DNA from: Endozoicomonas arenosclerae
Lineage (GTDB): Bacteria > Pseudomonadota > Gammaproteobacteria > Pseudomonadales > Endozoicomonadaceae
Length of the DNA: 64,000 bases
Direction of reading: 5' to 3'
NCBI RefSeq assembly: GCF_001562015.1
Contig: NZ_LASA01000121.1
Location: 32,825-96,824, forward strand
Part shown: one piece after another, positions 9,516-18,627 of the stretch
Numbering within the stretch: the first letter of the stretch is position 1
Layout of the letters: each line of letters starts with the position of its first letter
The notes under the pieces: model-generated
The model's input: only the letters and a program-made list of their open reading frames with translations
What the model was told of the DNA's origin: nothing
Databases searched by the model: none
Program-made: the position numbers and the translations under genes

Positions 9516-10334
9516 TTATTTCCAGCCTGGCACCGCACTGCCTTTAAACAGTTCCTTGGCTTTATCTTCAACCGCCTGAGTATGGTAAGACTCAACCAGC
9601 GCCTTGATGCGAGGGTCATCCTTGTTATCTTCACGGGCCACAATCAGATTCACATAAGGAGAATCCTTGCCTTCTACCAGCAAGGCATCACGCGCAGGCA
9701 GTAGTCCAGCAGGTACTGAATAGGTAGAATTAATGAAAGCCAGATCAACATCATCCAGGGAACGAGGCAACTGTGCAGCGTCCAGCTCAATAAACTTCAG
9801 ATTCTTAGGATTTTCAACAATATCAGCCGGAGTAGCTTCCAGATTGTTAATATCCTTCAGCTTGATGAAGCCCTTTTTATCCAACAGGATCAGAGTACGA
9901 CCTTCGTTACTCGGATCGTTAGGGATGGCCACTTTAGCACCGTCTTTCAGCTCGCTGATATCCTTGATTTTCTTGGAGTAAGCGCCAATCGGGTAAACAA
10001 ACGTATTACCAGCAGCAGCCAGTTTAAAGCCACGATCCCGAATCATACTGTCCAGATAAGGCTTATGCTGGAAGGCATTGGCATCAATAGAACCGTCAGC
10101 AAGAGCAACGTTAGGAGACACGTAGTCGGAAAACTCAACCAGCTCAACATTAACGTCATGATCTTTTTTGGCGATGTCGGCAGCCACTTTCATCACATCC
10201 GCTTCCGGGCCAGCCATAACGCCCACTTTTAATGGACCTTCAGAACTGTTTTCAGAACCGCAACCCGTCAACAGCACACTCGCTGCCACCAGAGCCGCAC
10301 CCGCAAGCGCTTTAAATTTATTAACAGCAAACAT
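9516..10334 (-). CDS. metQ: Methionine ABC transporter substrate-binding lipoprotein MetQ
   Basis: MetQ captures D- or L-methionine in the periplasm for the MetNI importer. The 272-residue product has lipobox LTGC (Cys25) and the NlpA-family body: LKVGVMAGPEADVMKVAAD, DYVSPNVALADGSIDANAFQH, and IPNDPSNEGRTLILL. It is the last gene of the metN/metI/metQ operon, 72 bp after metI, and is followed by a strong terminator. Confidence 0.96.
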   Translation of the reverse strand: MFAVNKFKALAGAALVAASVLLTGCGSENSSEGPLKVGVMAGPEADVMKVAADIAKKDHDVNVELVEFSDYVSPNVALADGSIDANAFQHKPYLDSMIRDRGFKLAAAGNTFVYPIGAYSKKIKDISELKDGAKVAIPNDPSNEGRTLILLDKKGFIKLKDINNLEATPADIVENPKNLKFIELDAAQLPRSLDDVDLAFINSTYSVPAGLLPARDALLVEGKDSPYVNLIVAREDNKDDPRIKALVESYHTQAVEDKAKELFKGSAVPGWK

Positions 10335-10406
10335 TCTTCACTTCTCCAGTCAGCCAGTTATTCAGTGACAGACAGCACAATACCACCTGTCTCTTTCATT
10401 CATTAT

Positions 10407-11063
10407 TCAGCGAGTTCTATCGTAATAGTTCTGCAAACGGTCGCCTGCAGACTGTATCAATTGCACCAGCACAATCAGGATCACCACCGTAGCCAGCATG
10501 ATGACGCCATCAAAACGCTGGTAGCCATAACGAATACCCAGATCACCCAGACCGCCACCACCTATGGCACCCGCCATAGCGGAGTAACTGACCAGCGTCA
10601 CCAGAGTAATGGTCATACCATTGATCAATCCTGGACGCGCTTCAGGCAACAATACCCTGCTGACAATCTGCAAAGGTGTCGCACCCATGGATTGAGCCGC
10701 CTCCACCAGGCCAGAAGGCACTTCATTGATCGCACCTTCAGCAATACGGGCCACAAAGGGAATAGCCGCCAGCGTCAGAGGCACAATAGCTGCCGTGGTA
10801 CCAATGGATGTCCCCACCAGCAAACGGGTCAGTGGAATAATCGCTACCAGCAGTATAATAAACGGCACAGAACGTGTAGCGTTAACGATAGCACCCAATA
10901 CCGAATTGAGTGCCGGATTTTCCTTTATACGCCCCGGCTTGGTGATATAAAGCAGAACACCCAGAGGAATACCAAAGAGGAAACTCAACCCACCTGACAC
11001 GGCAGTCATATAAATGGTTTCCCAGAGCGCCTTCCCCAGGAGAAGCCAGGAATCAGCTGACAT
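10407..11063 (-). CDS. metI: Methionine ABC transporter permease MetI
   Basis: The 218-residue inner-membrane permease of the methionine importer has about five hydrophobic helices and the ABC-permease EAA loop around residues 140-160 (GLVEAAQSMGATPLQIV). Its ATG overlaps the end of metN by 11 bp, showing translational coupling. Length and operon position match MetI of other gammaproteobacteria. Confidence 0.96.
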   Translation of the reverse strand: MSADSWLLLGKALWETIYMTAVSGGLSFLFGIPLGVLLYITKPGRIKENPALNSVLGAIVNATRSVPFIILLVAIIPLTRLLVGTSIGTTAAIVPLTLAAIPFVARIAEGAINEVPSGLVEAAQSMGATPLQIVSRVLLPEARPGLINGMTITLVTLVSYSAMAGAIGGGGLGDLGIRYGYQRFDGVIMLATVVILIVLVQLIQSAGDRLQNYYDRTR

Positions 11064-12084
11064 AACCCACTACCTCCAACTGTACGTTTTCCTTGAGAAA
11101 TTTCATGGAGGCCTCGACTTCAGACTCCTCTCCCAGGATCTCAACCATAAGAAACCCCATAGATTTGCCCTGCACCGTTTCTATATCGGCCTGCAGAATG
11201 ACGAAGTCGGTACCAAATTGTTTGGCTGCCCGGGTGATCAGAGGATCTACAACTCCCTGACCGACAAAAGTAATGCGAACCACCGGCCTTGAACCTTCAG
11301 ATGGTTCTGGCTGGTAACGGCTCTCAACTTCAGCAACAGGCTTCTCGTGAATAGCACTGCGCACAAACTCTCTGGCCAGATCGGTCTGGGGATTCAGGAA
11401 GAACGCTTCCACCTCATTCTCTTCAATCAATTGCCCATAGCTTAAGATGGCAACACGATCACAAATGGTTTTCACCACATCCATTTCATGAGTGATGATC
11501 AAAACCGTAATCTTCAGCTCACGGTTAATATCCTTGAGCAGCGCAAGAATCGATCGCGTGGTTTGCGGATCTAGCGCAGAAGTCGCCTCGTCACACAGCA
11601 AAACCTTGGGTTTACTGGCCAGAGCTCTGGCAATAGCCACTCTCTGTTTTTGACCACCTGACAGCTGGGAAGGATAACTGTCACGCTTGTCCTGCAGCCC
11701 GGTAAGCTCCAACAGAGGCGACACTGCGGTCTCGATTTCATCTTTGCTGGCGCCAGCCAGTTCAAGAGGAAGGGCAATATTCTGATAGACCGTTCGACTG
11801 GACAACAAATTGAAGTGCTGAAAAATCATACCGATATTGTGGCGAGCCTGACGCAGCCCTTTTTCCGTGAGGGTCGTCAGGTCTTGACCATCCACAACGA
11901 CCTGCCCAGAACTGGGACGTTCGAGCAAATTAACGCAGCGAATCAGGGTGCTCTTGCCTGCACCACTGGATCCGATCACGCCATATATCGATCCTTCAGG
12001 CACGCTGAGATTAATGCTATCAAGCGCTTTAACCTCTTTTCCTCCTGCCTTGAACACCTTGGTAAGGTTTTTCAGTTCTATCAT
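11053..12084 (-). CDS. metN: Methionine ABC transporter ATP-binding protein MetN
   Basis: MetN is the ATPase of the methionine importer. The start MIELKNLTKVF at 12084 is preceded by AGGAG at good spacing; a longer frame to 12111 lacks one. The motifs are complete: Walker A GSSGAGKST, signature LSGGQKQRVAIARA, and Walker B VLLCDEATSALDP. A C-terminal ACT-like NIL domain (about the last 85 residues, VVRITFVGQGVVDPL onward) is the regulatory domain through which intracellular methionine inhibits transport. I saw no convincing MetJ box or SAM riboswitch upstream. Confidence 0.95.
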   Translation of the reverse strand: MIELKNLTKVFKAGGKEVKALDSINLSVPEGSIYGVIGSSGAGKSTLIRCVNLLERPSSGQVVVDGQDLTTLTEKGLRQARHNIGMIFQHFNLLSSRTVYQNIALPLELAGASKDEIETAVSPLLELTGLQDKRDSYPSQLSGGQKQRVAIARALASKPKVLLCDEATSALDPQTTRSILALLKDINRELKITVLIITHEMDVVKTICDRVAILSYGQLIEENEVEAFFLNPQTDLAREFVRSAIHEKPVAEVESRYQPEPSEGSRPVVRITFVGQGVVDPLITRAAKQFGTDFVILQADIETVQGKSMGFLMVEILGEESEVEASMKFLKENVQLEVVGYVS

Positions 12085-12249
12085 CGTTACTCCTGCCTGA
12101 TCCCGATACAATCAGGTCATGCTGTCTGAGTTTTACTCAGTCAGTTTTTTCAATCCGTTCGTCTGGGTTTCAATGGGAGGCAATGGTTTCTTGTCCACCC
12201 GGATAACCGCCTTCAGGTTCTTGCAACATCAGGGCGATCTCTTTTCTAT

Positions 12250-12362
12250 GGACAAAAAAAAACCACTCTGCGCTAAACAGAGTGGTTTTTCATGAATTCG
12301 TTCAAACCCTTCTTTTAGCGGTATTTCTATAGCGCCCGCAAGCCAAGACAAATCAGCGCATT
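12250..12362 (-). ncRNA. Candidate small RNA with own promoter and terminator
   Basis: In the 520-bp gap between metN and the yjiG-type gene, the reverse strand carries TTGACT (12392-12397) and TAATGT (12369-12374) separated by 17 bp. About 75 bp further is a strong stem AAAAACCACTCTG/CAGAGTGGTTTTT (12258-12290) ending in a run of T on that strand. A transcript of about 110 nt would result, with no ORF of note. The promoter is only a moderate match to consensus. The hairpin could instead be a leader attenuator for metN. Confidence 0.35.
12258..12290. terminator. Strong bidirectional terminator hairpin upstream of metN
   Basis: A 13-bp perfect stem (AAAAACCACTCTG/CAGAGTGGTTTTT) with loop CGCTAAA is followed by T-runs on both strands. 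It is more than 300 bp from the end of the yjiG-type gene, so it is not an obvious terminator for that gene. That is why a separate short transcript is suspected here. Confidence 0.85.
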
Positions 12363-12606
12363 AGCCGGACATTACCCGAGTCCAAACGGCAAGTCAACCA
12401 ACGAACTAGTCCAAATTGACTACAGAATTAAAAATTTAAATGTCTGGCATATAGCTTAGGGCTCTGCTGACAATGAAGTTTAATGCAAAAGGGAGGAGAG
12501 ATTTGGCTGAGATTAAAAAGGGGAGTGGGTAGACGAAGGGCAAAAGGCAGGGGTTCAGATTGCCCAGAGCCTCTGCAGAAAGCAGAAGCTCCAGACATTG
12601 GTCAGT

Positions 12607-13080
12607 TCAGACCAGAATATTCATTACAAACATAGCCATGAAAGCATTCAGGATACAGATGCCAAACAGTACTGGGTAGTAACGGGCTTCAGTACCGATA
12701 ACCCCCAGAATACGACCTGCATATTGAATGGTTGAACCCATCAGGTAGATGGCAGGCGCAAGAATCGCAATATCACGAGCCTGCAGCAGACCTTCAGAGA
12801 GCAGACCCACAGTCACGCCAACTGCACCACCCATGGACATAATGGCACTCATCAGGACTGCGGCACCTTCACCAGGCAATCCTACAACGCCCATGACAGG
12901 ACCAAATACAGAGGACAGCATATCCAGTGCGCCAGTGATGGTCAGCGCCTTGATAATGATAAAAGCCATCATCACATTGGGAATGGTACTGCTGGTACCA
13001 ATAGCCCAACCTTTACGAGCACCCTCAACAAAGATATCGGTGATCATCTTTTTCTGTTCGGTAGCAGCTGCCTTAGACAT
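12607..13080 (-). CDS. yjiG: YjiG-family inner-membrane protein (nucleoside-recognition/Gate domain)
   Basis: The start MSKAAATEQKKMI at 13080 is preceded by GGAGG, so the longer upstream frame is discarded. The 157-residue hydrophobic protein carries a Gate domain as found in SpmB and YjiG proteins, with several transmembrane helices (for example IPNVMMAFIIIKALTITGAL). It overlaps the end of the yjiH-type gene by 8 bp and surely works with it. These pairs are predicted transporters or channels. The substrate is not established. Confidence 0.85.
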   Translation of the reverse strand: MSKAAATEQKKMITDIFVEGARKGWAIGTSSTIPNVMMAFIIIKALTITGALDMLSSVFGPVMGVVGLPGEGAAVLMSAIMSMGGAVGVTVGLLSEGLLQARDIAILAPAIYLMGSTIQYAGRILGVIGTEARYYPVLFGICILNAFMAMFVMNILV

Positions 13081-13795
13081 TGCGGGCCTCCAGACGGGTC
13101 TCAGCTTCAGTTTCAGTTTTCTTGCTGGCAAAGTTCAGGTAGAAACGCATGATGTTGGCGCCTACAACCTTGAAGATAAACATGATGGCCACAGCAAGAC
13201 CGATAGAACCCGGTACAGACTGGCCTGCTGCATCCGTCAATGTGAACAGAATGGCACCAGAGCTGAAGAAGTTTACGATCAGCGCACCACCAGAGAACTG
13301 GAAGGCAGTGAACGTATTTTTCTCTTTGTCGGTCAACTCATCATTATCAGCCAGGTCCTTGGTCATACCCGCACCTACGTCAGTAGACTGGAGACTACCA
13401 ATCAGAGCCAGACCGACCGTACCTGGTACACCCATCAAAGGACGAAGCAGAGGAGTCAGCAGTTTGCGTGCTGCACGCAGAGCACCATAGTGCTCCAGAA
13501 CATTGATCATACCCAGGGCAAACATACAGGTGGGCACCAGACCCAGGGCAAACAGAAACCCATCCAGTGCTCCGCTACCGCCGGTACCTCGATAAGTAGT
13601 CGCAGTGGATTCAACTACACCCTCTGCGCCAGTGCTAATGCCGTTCAGGAGCTTGCCAAAAGCACCATTGAGCGTGGTGAAATCAAAGACACCGTACCAT
13701 TCTGTGGATTTCAACAATCCTGAAAAAAAGACCACAGCAAAAGCCAGTGCCACGTAGCTTCCGAGCGTGACCTTCTGGTCATCATGAGCGCTCAT
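13073..13795 (-). CDS. yjiH: YjiH-family inner-membrane protein (nucleoside-recognition/Gate domain)
   Basis: The ATG at 13795 (MSAHDDQKVTLG) is chosen over a TTG seven codons upstream because GGGGGAG precedes it. The 240-residue membrane protein has hydrophobic segments at about residues 15-32 and 78-97, and two or three near the C-terminus. The Gate-type block LLTPLLRPLMGVPGTVGLAL lies between them. With the downstream yjiG-type gene it forms a two-gene unit. The predicted role is transport of a small polar compound, by family inference only. Confidence 0.85.
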   Translation of the reverse strand: MSAHDDQKVTLGSYVALAFAVVFFSGLLKSTEWYGVFDFTTLNGAFGKLLNGISTGAEGVVESTATTYRGTGGSGALDGFLFALGLVPTCMFALGMINVLEHYGALRAARKLLTPLLRPLMGVPGTVGLALIGSLQSTDVGAGMTKDLADNDELTDKEKNTFTAFQFSGGALIVNFFSSGAILFTLTDAAGQSVPGSIGLAVAIMFIFKVVGANIMRFYLNFASKKTETEAETRLEARNV

Positions 13796-14006
13796 GGGCT
13801 CCCCCTTTAACGACAATAGTTAATAACTTAATGATTAATATCGTAATCTATTTGTAAATCCGGAAGCATTGGGGATATACACAAACCTGATACGACTTAT
13901 AACTAGCAGAAACGTACTATTCGTCGATCGACTTAAATGACTTATTGCCACTCAGTAAACGAGCCATGAACAAGTCTGAAAAACGGGAGGTTTAAACAGG
14001 AAAAAA

Positions 14007-14729
14007 TTATCGAATCGCAGAAGCAATGGCACTGATACCGGCAAGACTGCAAAGCACCAGCAAGGCATGACGAATGATCTTTTGATCAATACGATGAGAA
14101 ATTCTGGAGGCTATTTTACTGCCCAGCAACACAGGCGGAACCAGCATCAGTGCATATTTGACATCATGGGTGCCAAGCATGCCCGCAGCGGCCAGGAAGA
14201 TCAGAGAAATGATACTGCTGAATACGAAGTAAATGGACATACTCGCGCGGATCTTGTCACCGGTCTCATTTTGCATGACCAGTGCAACAGGAGGTCCGCC
14301 AATGGACGACGTAGTACCTGTAACTCCGGAAACCACACCCGCCACAAAAAGACTGGATTTGGTGGCTCGAACCTTAACGGAAAACAAGCTGGCAAAAACG
14401 GCAAGCAGCACTGCCCCACCCATGAACAAACTCATTTGCTCTCTGGAAGCGACAGCCAGAAGGTAAGCACCCAATAATGAACCCGGAACCCTGCCAAAAA
14501 CTGCGTACTTCATATCAGCCAGCTCAATGGAGCCTCGATACTTTCGAACAGTCAGCAAAGCCAGAAACATCGCCATACAGATCAATGTGCCCGGTACCAG
14601 CGAGGGAGCAATGATATAAAGAATGGGCGCAGCTACGACCGCCATACCAAAACCAATCATGCCCTGGATCAAAGCGCCTGCAAAAACAACAAGCATTGCT
14701 ATTAACAACTGGTACAGGCTCAGATCCAT
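14007..14729 (-). CDS. TauE/SafE-family sulfite exporter-like permease
   Basis: This 240-residue polytopic membrane protein has about eight hydrophobic segments. The two TauE/SafE half-repeats are visible: FAGALIQGMIGFGMAVVAAPIL near the start and GVVSGVTGTTSSIGGPPVAL in the middle. Members export sulfite, sulfoacetate or related organic anions. No taurine or sulfonate genes adjoin it, so the substrate is open. It is monocistronic. Confidence 0.88.
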   Translation of the reverse strand: MDLSLYQLLIAMLVVFAGALIQGMIGFGMAVVAAPILYIIAPSLVPGTLICMAMFLALLTVRKYRGSIELADMKYAVFGRVPGSLLGAYLLAVASREQMSLFMGGAVLLAVFASLFSVKVRATKSSLFVAGVVSGVTGTTSSIGGPPVALVMQNETGDKIRASMSIYFVFSSIISLIFLAAAGMLGTHDVKYALMLVPPVLLGSKIASRISHRIDQKIIRHALLVLCSLAGISAIASAIR

Positions 14730-14866
14730 AACAACAAAGGTACATCATTTATATCGGAAGGGGATATAAATATAACCGTTTGTTATGAGTAGAATCCACT
14801 GTCATTTATACCCATCAGGGTAAATCGCAAAAGAAAACGACAAATTCCTTTTACTTATCAAGACTT

Positions 14867-14987
14867 CGTCTCGAAATAACTTCCCGATTTACACAGATTC
14901 CGTTCACCCTGAGCTTGTCGAAGGGCGGTGGCATTGGACTTCGACAGGCTCAGCCCGAACGGATTTCGAGACGATTCCAACAAGGGA
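14867..14987. repeat. Palindromic REP/MITE-like repeat, copy 1
   Basis: The element begins CGTCTCGAAAT (14867-14877), and the exact reverse complement ATTTCGAGACG lies at 14963-14973. Inside, CCGTTCACCCTGAGCTTGTC and GACAGGCTCAGCCCGAACGG form a second imperfect inverted pair, so the whole unit can fold into one long hairpin. A second copy with about the same length and order is at 42148-42269, and a shortened inverted copy is at 56761-56846. It lies between the TauE-like gene and tdk, outside any gene. Confidence 0.85.
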
Positions 14988-15015
14988 ATTAATGTCAGAC
15001 AAGCCCCTAATCCTT

Positions 15016-15597
15016 TTACCTACCCAGCAAAGCCTTGTAATGCTTACGGCAAACGGAGAGATAGCTGTCATTACCACCAATCTGAACCTGACTGCCACTG
15101 CTGACAACATTACCCTCGGCATCCAGACGAACCTGCATACTGGCTTTTTTCTCGCACTTCTTGCAGATGCTTTTCAGTTCACAGAGCTCATCAGCAATGG
15201 CCAACAATACACCGCTGGCAGGAAAAGCCTTTCCAAACGCATCGGTTCTGAGGCCAAAACAGAGTACCGGTAACTTGAGATTATCCACCACATCACTCAG
15301 CTCCCACACCTGCTCCTCAGTAAGAAACTGGGCTTCATCAATCATGACGCAGGACAATCTCTGTTCACCATGCTCACGGGCAATCTGCTCAAAAAGATTA
15401 TCCTGCTGACTGATGGCCAGAGCATCTTTCTGCAGACCGATCCTTGAAGTAATCATGCCTTTGCCAAAACGGTCATCAATGGCCGGCGTGAGCAGAAGCA
15501 CCCGTTTGCCCGCTGATTGGTAGTTATGGGCAGCCTGCAGCAGGTAAGTACTCTTTCCCGAGTCCATGGAAGAAAAATAGAAGTACAGCGAGGCCAT
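15016..15597 (-). CDS. tdk: Thymidine kinase
   Basis: Tdk phosphorylates thymidine to dTMP with ATP in the salvage pathway. The 193-residue product begins MASLYFYFSSMDSGKSTYLL, containing the P-loop MDSGKST. It continues with CVMIDEAQFL (Walker B) and CFGLRTDAFG (substrate loop). A zinc-binding set of Cys residues includes CKKCEKK and a C-terminal VCRKHY. The ATG at 15597 is used; a TTG one codon upstream is not needed. It is divergent from psuG across about 165 bp. Confidence 0.95.
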   Translation of the reverse strand: MASLYFYFSSMDSGKSTYLLQAAHNYQSAGKRVLLLTPAIDDRFGKGMITSRIGLQKDALAISQQDNLFEQIAREHGEQRLSCVMIDEAQFLTEEQVWELSDVVDNLKLPVLCFGLRTDAFGKAFPASGVLLAIADELCELKSICKKCEKKASMQVRLDAEGNVVSSGSQVQIGGNDSYLSVCRKHYKALLGR

Positions 15598-15763
15598 CAA
15601 TATCTCCGTCTAAACTGTGACTCATTCGAATCACTGGGTTTGCCATACCGGAACTGGCATGCCAACTCATTTTAATCGTATCACTGCCTGAATTCTGTCA
15701 GGAAAACTGCGGTTCTCCTTTCGCTCAGGACAATGACCTGTTCAAGATTGCCAAAGGGCTTAT

Positions 15764-16684
15764 ATGGTGAATAACTTTCTGGATATCCACCCCGATGTTA
15801 ACACGGCTCTAAGTTCAGGCATCCCTGTTGTAGCACTTGAGTCCACCGTCATTTCTCATGGACTACCTTACCCTGACAACATTGAAACCGCTCTGCAACT
15901 TGAAAAAATCCTTTTGGATGAGGGCGTGCAGCCGGCTACAACAGGCATCATCAACGGGCGATTGAAAGCAGGCCTTTCCAGAAAGGAGCTGGAACTCCTG
16001 GCTTCCCCTGAACAGCCTCTGCACAAAGTAAGCCGAAGGGATATGGCTGGATTAATCAGTCAGGAGTTGTCAGGTGGTACGACGGTAGCAGCCACCATGA
16101 TGATAGCGGCTATGGCCGACATTCCAATCATGGCTACTGGCGGTATTGGCGGTGTGCATAAACACGGCGAACAAACTCTGGATATCTCAGCCGACCTGAC
16201 GGAACTGGGCCGCACGCCGGTAGCCGTTGTCTGTGGTGGCCCCAAAGCCATTCTGGATCTGCCAAAAACCCTGGAATACCTGGAAACCCAGGGAGTGCCC
16301 GTCATTGGTTTTGGCACTGACACACTGCCCGCCTTTTACAGCAGGGAGTCAGACCTGCCCGTAGACTTCAGAATTAATTCAGCGGAACAAGCTGCAAGGC
16401 TGATTGAGTGTCAGCTGGAACTGCCCAACAGTGGTGGCCTGCTGATCTGCAACCCGCTTCCCGAAGAGCAAGCCCTGCCCTGGGAAGAGATCTCACCGAA
16501 AATAGATGACGCTGTTTTTCATGCCAAAAAGCAGGGCATTCACGGTAAAGCACTGACCCCCTTCCTTCTTCAGCATCTCTATCAACACCATGGTGACCAA
16601 CTGCTAAAAGCCAATCTGACCCTCCTAAAGCACAACACTCAACTGGCGGCAATGATTGCCCGTAATTTCAACCACACACACTAA
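15764..16684 (+). CDS. psuG: Pseudouridine-5'-phosphate glycosidase PsuG
   Basis: PsuG cleaves the C-C glycosidic bond of pseudouridine 5'-phosphate, giving uracil and ribose 5-phosphate. The 306-residue product shows the family blocks VALESTVISHGLPYPDN, GGTTVAATMMIAAMADI, MATGGIGGVH and VCGGPKAILDLPKTLEYLET. The usual partner, the pseudouridine kinase psuK, is not next to it. The porin gene that follows on the same strand starts only 17 bp later and may be cotranscribed. Confidence 0.95.
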   Translation: MVNNFLDIHPDVNTALSSGIPVVALESTVISHGLPYPDNIETALQLEKILLDEGVQPATTGIINGRLKAGLSRKELELLASPEQPLHKVSRRDMAGLISQELSGGTTVAATMMIAAMADIPIMATGGIGGVHKHGEQTLDISADLTELGRTPVAVVCGGPKAILDLPKTLEYLETQGVPVIGFGTDTLPAFYSRESDLPVDFRINSAEQAARLIECQLELPNSGGLLICNPLPEEQALPWEEISPKIDDAVFHAKKQGIHGKALTPFLLQHLYQHHGDQLLKANLTLLKHNTQLAAMIARNFNHTH

Positions 16685-16701
16685 ACAGGACTTGTTCAAC
16701 A

Positions 16702-17922
16702 ATGAATACCAAACCTTCGTCGAGAAGCGTTCAATCCCAACCTATGTTCAAAGCAAAACCTCTCCTGGGCTTCTTCACTCCATTACTTCTCGGATGCTTT
16801 CTTTCCAGCGCGGCCTCTGCCAATAACGCTACAGAAAGTGATTCTGCTTTCAGCTATGGTGAAAAAGGCATCCAGTTTCAACAGGGCGACTTTAAACTGA
16901 CACTGGGAGCCCTTCTGCAGTACGACTGGTATAACGCCCGTGACGACCGTACAGACATTCCCGCCAATGGCCATGACTGGCGGGATCAAAGGCTGTTTAT
17001 TTCGGGCAGCATCGGGAAAGACTGGAACTTCAAATACAATTACGATTTCAAGAGCATTTCCCATAAAGACGCCTGGTTTCAATACGCTCCCTGGCACCTG
17101 ACAATGGGTCAATTCAAGTCACCTGTCGGGCTGGAAAACCAACACAGCTCTCGTTACTGGACCTTCAATGAGCCTGCCATGTTAACCACCCTGGCGCCTC
17201 AACGTTTTGTGGGCATCATGTGGCAGCCCACCGTGGGTGAAGGCACCTTTACGGCAGCTATTCAAAAAGCCAACATCAATGACGAAGTCAGTTACAGCCA
17301 CCAACCTCTCAGAGCCAGCACCCGATTGACCTGGGCCCCGATTCAGGAACCCACAGAGACTCTGCATCTGGGTGGTTCTTTGCAGTGGATTGATTTTGAA
17401 GACGATCGTCGTACCGTTAAATTAGCGGTCCACCCGGAAGTGAAGAATGAAGACATTCCAAAACTGATCAGCACGGGCAAAATCAAGGCCGAAAGCCAAC
17501 AGGTCGGAGGTTTGGAGAGTGGCTATGTGAACGGCCCAATGGCCCTGCGAGGCGAGTATCTTACAACCCGCCTTAAAGATCAGAGCCTATCCAACACCTA
17601 TTACTTCAAGAGTGCTTATCTCCAGGCCAGTTATTTCCTGGATGGTGAAACTTATATCACCTACAACCCGGCCAAAGGCGTTTTCGGGAAGCCTTCCAAT
17701 GTAAACCAGCGCTGGGAAATTGCGGCAAGAAGCTCATGGACCGATCTTGAAGACTCCAACATCAAAGGTGGCAAGGAAACCAACTACACTCTGGGTTTGA
17801 GTTTCTACTACAACCTGAATCTGCGTTTTACGCTGAACTACATTCATGCCGACGTTGAAGATGGCCGAAAAGGCGATGAGAAAGTAAACCTGGTCAGCTT
17901 CAGAACCCAGCTGGCTTTCTAA
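16702..17922 (+). CDS. Phosphate-selective porin OprO/OprP-family outer-membrane protein
   Basis: The 406-residue product has a signal peptide (hydrophobic segment at about 22-40, cleavage near SAASA) and a beta-barrel sequence with alternating hydrophobic residues, ending in Phe as outer-membrane porins do. The order GIQFQQGDFKLTLGALLQYD, then DFKSISHKDAWFQYAP and MGQFKSPVGLENQ, matches the OprP/OprO family. The anion actually transported is not known. Placement just after psuG suggests, weakly, phosphate- or nucleotide-related uptake. Confidence 0.87.
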   Translation: MNTKPSSRSVQSQPMFKAKPLLGFFTPLLLGCFLSSAASANNATESDSAFSYGEKGIQFQQGDFKLTLGALLQYDWYNARDDRTDIPANGHDWRDQRLFISGSIGKDWNFKYNYDFKSISHKDAWFQYAPWHLTMGQFKSPVGLENQHSSRYWTFNEPAMLTTLAPQRFVGIMWQPTVGEGTFTAAIQKANINDEVSYSHQPLRASTRLTWAPIQEPTETLHLGGSLQWIDFEDDRRTVKLAVHPEVKNEDIPKLISTGKIKAESQQVGGLESGYVNGPMALRGEYLTTRLKDQSLSNTYYFKSAYLQASYFLDGETYITYNPAKGVFGKPSNVNQRWEIAARSSWTDLEDSNIKGGKETNYTLGLSFYYNLNLRFTLNYIHADVEDGRKGDEKVNLVSFRTQLAF

Positions 17923-18027
17923 CTTTATGACCTGAAGGCAGCTGTCTAAGACAGCTGTCCAACCCTGTCAAACCGTGCCAGAATAGCCCTTTCATCACAC
18001 CTTATCCAAACGACCAGAACCACTTAC

Positions 18028-18510
18028 ATGTTAGAAATCTTTGTTGCTGATTACTCCAACCCCGAGCACGGTCAATCCATCATTGAACTGCTGGATCATT
18101 ATTCCAGAGACCCCATGGGTGGTGGAAAACCGCTGAACAGTTTTACCCGGGAACACCTTGTTCAAGAGCTGGCCAAACGTCCTTTTGCTTTTTCAGTACT
18201 CTGTCATGTGGATGGTAAACCGGCTGCACTGGCCAATTGCATGGAAGGCTTTTCTACTTTTGCCTGCAAGCCTCTGATCAATATTCATGACATGGTGGTT
18301 CACCAGTCGTTCCGAGGTCAGGGTCTGAGCCAAAAAGTGATTGAAAAAGTCGAGCAGGTTGGCCGTGAAAAAGATTGCTGCAAAATCACCCTGGAAGTGC
18401 TGGAAGGGAACCCTGTAGCCCAGTCTGCTTATCGAAAACTGGGCTTTGCAGGTTACGAGCTGGACGATGAGCATGGCCAGGCTCTGTTCTGGGAAAAGAA
18501 GATCCTATGA
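18028..18510 (+). CDS. GNAT-family N-acetyltransferase
   Basis: The 160-residue protein has the GNAT fold. The acetyl-CoA-binding motif A is visible as VHQSFRGQGLSQKVIEKVEQ, followed by the beta5/alpha4 signature LEVLEGNPVAQSAYRKLGF. It probably acetylates a small molecule or a protein N-terminus. The acceptor cannot be told from sequence or neighbours. Confidence 0.87.
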   Translation: MLEIFVADYSNPEHGQSIIELLDHYSRDPMGGGKPLNSFTREHLVQELAKRPFAFSVLCHVDGKPAALANCMEGFSTFACKPLINIHDMVVHQSFRGQGLSQKVIEKVEQVGREKDCCKITLEVLEGNPVAQSAYRKLGFAGYELDDEHGQALFWEKKIL

Positions 18511-18627
18511 ATTTCTATGCTTCTGACTAGAGGGTGGTATACTCGCTCACCTTTCTAACCTCAAACCTCACACCCCCTGCCTCCAGAAGCTCGGGGTGGA
18601 TCAGAAAAGCACTGCAGAGAACCCTCC

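Noticed and set aside
10365..10997. 210-codon ORF on the + strand opposite metI
   Set aside because: It is antisense to a clear permease gene, is His/Gln/Arg/Thr-rich and has no family character; it is a shadow frame.
12085..12250. SAM riboswitch or MetJ operator before metN
   Set aside because: I found no SAM-I-type conserved core and no pair of AGACGTCT boxes; only an isolated partial match is present.
12749..13723. 324-codon ORF on the + strand opposite yjiG/yjiH
   Set aside because: Its composition is the mirror of two hydrophobic genes, and it crosses both of them; no motif or ribosome-binding site supports it.
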